A stretch of DNA of 64,000 nucleotides from Nitrospira moscoviensis. Its GTDB lineage: Bacteria > Nitrospirota > Nitrospiria > Nitrospirales > Nitrospiraceae. The notes under the pieces were generated by a model. It was not told the origin of the DNA. It saw only the letters and a program-made list of their open reading frames with translations, and made no database searches. The stretch is from assembly GCF_001273775.1 (NCBI RefSeq), contig NZ_CP011801.1:1178001-1242000 (forward strand). The letters run 5' to 3'. The position numbers were made by a program, and so were the translations under genes. This document shows, one piece after another, positions 61,166 through 64,000 of this stretch; within the stretch, counting starts at the first letter, position 1, and every line of letters begins with the position of its first letter.

Positions 61166-62229
61166 GTTCGGCGATCACCACGTTCGAAGAATTTCGCGAC
61201 GCCGTCGCCGGCTATCGGTTGCCGCGCGTGCTGCTGGCCGCGCTGGAACTGGACCTGTTCACGACCGTCGGCGACCGAACCTGGACGATCCCTGCATTGG
61301 CGCACGAGATGAAGGTGAGCGAGCGCGGGCTTGCCATCCTCTGCCGGAACGTGGCGATGGCCGGGCTGTTGCGGAAGAAGGGCGACCGGTACAGCAACAG
61401 CCGCCTCGGCGCGACGATGTTGAATGCCCGGCATCCGGCCTATCGTGGCGGCTATCTGGATCTGATCAAGAGCCATTGGACGGATTGGATCAGGTTGCCG
61501 GAATCGGTGAAATCCGGGTTGCCGATCGATCACGACACGGCGGACGATCCGGATTGGCGGCGGCGCTTCACCTGGGCCATGCATCACCGCACGTTGGACA
61601 AGGCGCCCGCTATTGCGGCGCAGGTCGATCTCCATGGCGCGGCTTCTCTGCTCGATCTGGGCGGCGGTCCCGGCACCTATGCCCGGGCTTTTCTCGCGAA
61701 GAACCCGAAACTGCACGCCACGGTCTGCGATCGTGAGGCGGCCTTGGAGGTCGCCCGGGAGATCGCGGCGGGAGATCCGGCCGGGCGGCGTCTGTCCTAC
61801 CTCCCGTTGGATTTTGCCAAGGATCCCGTTCCTGGAACCTACGATGTCATCTGGTACTCGAACGTGCTCCATATCTATTCACCGGCCGACAATCAGGCGA
61901 TCTTCCGCCGCGCCTTGGCGGCCTTGAATCCCGGCGGGCGGCTGATTATCCAAGACGCGTTGCTTCACGACCGCGAAGGGTTATTTCCGGCCGACGCGAG
62001 CCTCTTCGCCGTGTCCATGTTGCTGTTCACGGAAGGCGGCGACACCTACTCGGCAAGGGAAACCGCTCGCTGGCTGAAGGCAGCCGGTTTTCGGCTGGTC
62101 CGATCGCTGACGATCAAGGGAAAGACGGCGGATTGGGAGGACGGACTCCTGGAGGCGCGGGCGCCTGGGCCACGTCCAGAAAAGCCTGCCCGGCGATCGC
62201 GACCACGAGAAAGTTCAAGACGCCGCTGA
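61162..62229 (+). CDS. SAM-dependent O-methyltransferase-like protein
   Basis: 355 residues from ATG 61162. N-terminal winged-helix dimerisation domain (about 1-90: LPRVLLAALELDLFTTVGD, ILCRNVAMAGLLRKKGDRYSNS), then SAM domain with ASLLDLGGGPGTYARAFL (motif I), CDREAALEVAR and FDVIW-like TYDVIWYSNVLH. COMT/plant-type class, substrate unknown. Its 3' end overlaps the convergent membrane-protein gene by 116 bases, and the last 25 residues are Arg/Pro-rich. Confidence 0.85.
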   Translation: MSSAITTFEEFRDAVAGYRLPRVLLAALELDLFTTVGDRTWTIPALAHEMKVSERGLAILCRNVAMAGLLRKKGDRYSNSRLGATMLNARHPAYRGGYLDLIKSHWTDWIRLPESVKSGLPIDHDTADDPDWRRRFTWAMHHRTLDKAPAIAAQVDLHGAASLLDLGGGPGTYARAFLAKNPKLHATVCDREAALEVAREIAAGDPAGRRLSYLPLDFAKDPVPGTYDVIWYSNVLHIYSPADNQAIFRRALAALNPGGRLIIQDALLHDREGLFPADASLFAVSMLLFTEGGDTYSARETARWLKAAGFRLVRSLTIKGKTADWEDGLLEARAPGPRPEKPARRSRPRESSRRR

Positions 62230-62518
62230 TGCCGCTCGTCACCAGCGAGGAAGACCGATCGGCCTGTGCGGTGAGGATCTGCACAACGGTCGCCAGATCC
62301 AACGCCAACCCCACGGTCCCGTAAATCACGCAGGCCATGGCCGCCCCTCGGAGGCGCAGACCCACCACGACGGCCAGTCCGACCGGAATCAGCACGAGGA
62401 AGCCGATCCACATCGCGTCCGAAATCGGCGACGGCTCGGCGCCCAGCCGCAAGAGAAACGTGCCGAGCTGAACCAGGACCAGACCGGCCAGGACGGCCAG
62501 CAACGCATTCCGTCTCAT
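62114..62518 (-). CDS. Small integral membrane protein
   Basis: 134 residues from ATG 62518 (longer start at 62599 unlikely). Four hydrophobic helices: ALLAVLAGLVLVQLGTFLL, MWIGFLVLIPVGLAVVVGL, ACVIYGTVGLALDLATVV, SGVLNFLVVAIAGQAFL. No family. 3' end overlaps the methyltransferase gene on the other strand. Confidence 0.65.
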   Translation of the reverse strand: MRRNALLAVLAGLVLVQLGTFLLRLGAEPSPISDAMWIGFLVLIPVGLAVVVGLRLRGAAMACVIYGTVGLALDLATVVQILTAQADRSSSLVTSGISGVLNFLVVAIAGQAFLDVAQAPAPPGVRPPNPPSFP

Positions 62519-62597
62519 GAGCGAACTATAAACGTTGCCCCGAGCCGGCGGCAATGACTCCTTGTTCGCCCGCGAGCCGCGGTGGTACGCTTCCGTC

Positions 62598-62999
62598 ATG
62601 GCTCACGAGGCACGAGCGCAGGACGACGTCGCTCCCCCCTGCCTGCTGATTTACGACGGAGACTGCCGGCTCTGCGTGGCGACCAAGGAAAAGCTGGAAG
62701 AATCGGCAAGGGCCGATCATGCGGGCGTTGCTTTCATCCCCTATCAGAGTGAGCAGGCGAAACGGGCCTTGGGCAGTCTGTATCAAGCCGGACGGCCCGA
62801 TATGGCGTTTCTCGTCGAACCTTCCGGCGCGGTGCGGCAGGGGTTGGACGCGTTCTTGCCCCTTGCGCCCGGCTTGCGCGGCGGGCGGTTCCTGATCTCG
62901 TTGCTGCGGCTACCCCTCGCGAAACGCGCTGCCGAGTGGGCGTATCGAATGGTCGCACGCCATCGATATAGGTGGTTTGGATTCGTCCGACATCGGTAA
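62598..62999 (+). CDS. DCC-family (DUF393) thiol protein
   Basis: 133 residues from ATG 62598. PPCLLIYDGDCRLCVATKEKLEE holds the DxxCxxC motif; FIPYQSEQAKRALG and DMAFLVEPSGAVRQGLDAF fit the DUF393 thiol-disulfide family. Likely redox-active. Divergent from the 62518 membrane-protein gene. Confidence 0.85.
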   Translation: MAHEARAQDDVAPPCLLIYDGDCRLCVATKEKLEESARADHAGVAFIPYQSEQAKRALGSLYQAGRPDMAFLVEPSGAVRQGLDAFLPLAPGLRGGRFLISLLRLPLAKRAAEWAYRMVARHRYRWFGFVRHR

Positions 63000-63111
63000 G
63001 ACCCGCCTCAACTCCTCGGCCCCCTCTTTCGGGGGGACTCTTCCTACAGTGGGGAATTGAGCCGATTCTCCAGCCTCCAGCACAATGCGGCATCTTCATT
63101 ACGGAGGAGCT

Positions 63112-63921
63112 ATGCCGCCGACCTACTCGAACTCGTTCAGACGCTCTCTTCTGTTGCTGGGAGGCGCCGCCTGGGCCATCGGGTTGTTCTCTCCTCCGGT
63201 CTTCAGCGCAGCCCTCGAAGATCAGGACGAGGCAAAGGGCACCATGGTCGCGGCCGGGTTCGGATACCAGATCGGGGACGTCTCGACGATCACCGTGAAG
63301 GTCTACGATGCCGCGAGCGGCGACGTGTTGTCCGACGACACGTTCGAATTGAATGTCAAGGACGGTGAAACAGGCAGCGCACAAGAGCGGATCTTCGCCG
63401 GGGGCGTGGGGCTTGGCGCGACCGATCTCTCCCATTTCATGTTGCGGGTCTATGATGCCAGGACGGGGCGGTTTCAATGGGAAGGCGAGCTGAATCTGCG
63501 GCCGAACGGCGGTAACGGGGGGACGCAGACGGTGTCCACCGTCGTTCCCCGACGCGCGACGGTGACCAAGGTCCATGCCGTCGAGACGCCGGCACGCCAC
63601 CCGCTGTTCGTGCTGCGCGCGCTGGATCCCGCGACGGGCGGATTGGTCTGGCAAGACGAGTTCTCCGCCGATTCCACCCGCTTCCCGACTATCGAGCGAA
63701 TCGTCCATCGTCCGAGGCCGGTCGCCGGCGATTCAGCCGATGTCTCGCGTACCTTCGACTTCCGGATACGGATGCTCGACGGCGGGAGCGTGCTCTGGGA
63801 GGATCTGTTCGCTCAGGAGGAGGCGGAGGAGGAGTCCCATGAGGCGGCGGATGATCACGCGTCCATGCTGCCGGTCTGGCCGCGGCTGCTCGAGCCGGAA
63901 TCCGCTCCGCAGCACCTGTAA
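63112..63921 (+). CDS. Exported beta-rich protein of unknown function
   Basis: 269 residues from ATG 63112 (GGAGGA upstream). Signal peptide (about 10-35, ending PPVFSAA). Three to four similar units: ITVKVYDAASGDVLSDDTFEL, FMLRVYDARTGRFQWEGELNL, FVLRALDPATGGLVWQDEFS, FRIRMLDGGSVLWEDLF. Repeating beta hairpins, possibly a propeller or sandwich; acidic C-terminus (EEAEEESHEAADD). Function unknown. Confidence 0.7.
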   Translation: MPPTYSNSFRRSLLLLGGAAWAIGLFSPPVFSAALEDQDEAKGTMVAAGFGYQIGDVSTITVKVYDAASGDVLSDDTFELNVKDGETGSAQERIFAGGVGLGATDLSHFMLRVYDARTGRFQWEGELNLRPNGGNGGTQTVSTVVPRRATVTKVHAVETPARHPLFVLRALDPATGGLVWQDEFSADSTRFPTIERIVHRPRPVAGDSADVSRTFDFRIRMLDGGSVLWEDLFAQEEAEEESHEAADDHASMLPVWPRLLEPESAPQHL

Positions 63922-64000
63922 TTACGTGCGTCTCTGCTGAAACGTATCCAACCACCGGCTGTGGAACTGTTCGTAGGACACGAAGAGTTTCGCCTGCAGG
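63922..64000 (-). CDS. C-terminal end of a protein cut by the window edge
   Basis: Minus-strand frame open to the window end, stop at 63924-63922, last residues LQAKLFVSYEQFHSRWLDTF and QQRRT. Too short to identify. Convergent with the preceding gene, no gap. Confidence 0.5.
   Translation of the reverse strand, partial: LQAKLFVSYEQFHSRWLDTFQQRRT

Overview
The window looks like a chromosome segment of a nitrite-oxidising bacterium of the Nitrospira type. This rests on gene content: urease, cyanase, three Amt-family genes, a PII/GlnD/GlnA nitrogen block, a nitrate/cyanate-type ABC transporter, a chlorite dismutase-family protein, a NarK-type carrier, and a Rieske/cytochrome b/octaheme cytochrome c operon, all in high-GC DNA with many short palindromic intergenic repeats. 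No nitrite oxidoreductase, ammonia monooxygenase or rRNA is present, and I saw no tRNA gene or CRISPR array, so species and comammox status cannot be decided here.

Layout. 1-7148: urease genes. ureB (352-846) is separated from ureCFGD (3127-7148) by three lower-GC genes for exported proteins or lipoproteins; ureA and ureE are not in the window. 7150-11099: a lipoprotein, glutamine-dependent NAD synthetase and an outer-membrane protein. 11176-22627: nitrogen block amt1-glnB-glnD-glnA, ABC transporter nrtABC-like, cynS, amt2. 22875-28699: a small winged-helix-like protein, a divergent Amt, a Rieske protein, b6-type cytochrome b, a membrane-anchored HAO-family octaheme cytochrome, an NTF2-like protein and a CBS-domain protein. 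28814-33545: exported proteins, a TPR-PilZ protein, a small lipoprotein and a Fic-family gene remnant. 33659-39390: two divergent GlnE-type nucleotidyltransferases, a kinase-receiver fusion and a small protein. 39443-42660: groEL, groES, rpoH-type sigma factor. 42866-50809: NarK-type carrier, ribBA, ribH, nusB, purB, cld, purC, purS, purQ. 50809-54106: an AT-richer island (DUF262 + HEPN-like pair, purL fragment, toxin-antitoxin genes, some broken) lying between purQ and purL. 54103-64000: purL, purF, PilZ, redoxin, MBL-like, TPR, methyltransferase and small proteins.

The most interesting signal is in untranslated leaders. Upstream of nadE, nrtA (twice) and amt2 there are pairs of hairpins whose second hairpin carries a six-base loop with A at position 1 and G at position 4 (AATGAC, AAAGGC, AACGGC). 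The 3' arm of that hairpin is also the 5' arm of a strong intrinsic terminator. A related hairpin pair, without a clear terminator, precedes the outer-membrane gene at 10197. This is the architecture of ANTAR-protein antitermination and suggests one RNA-based regulon joining nitrogen uptake, cyanate use and NAD synthesis. No ANTAR protein is encoded in the window.

The second theme is an unusual bc-type operon: the Rieske protein has Asp where the first cluster His ligand is expected, cytochrome b has PPWY instead of PEWY, the neighbouring Amt has lost pore residues, and the c-type subunit is an HAO-family octaheme protein.
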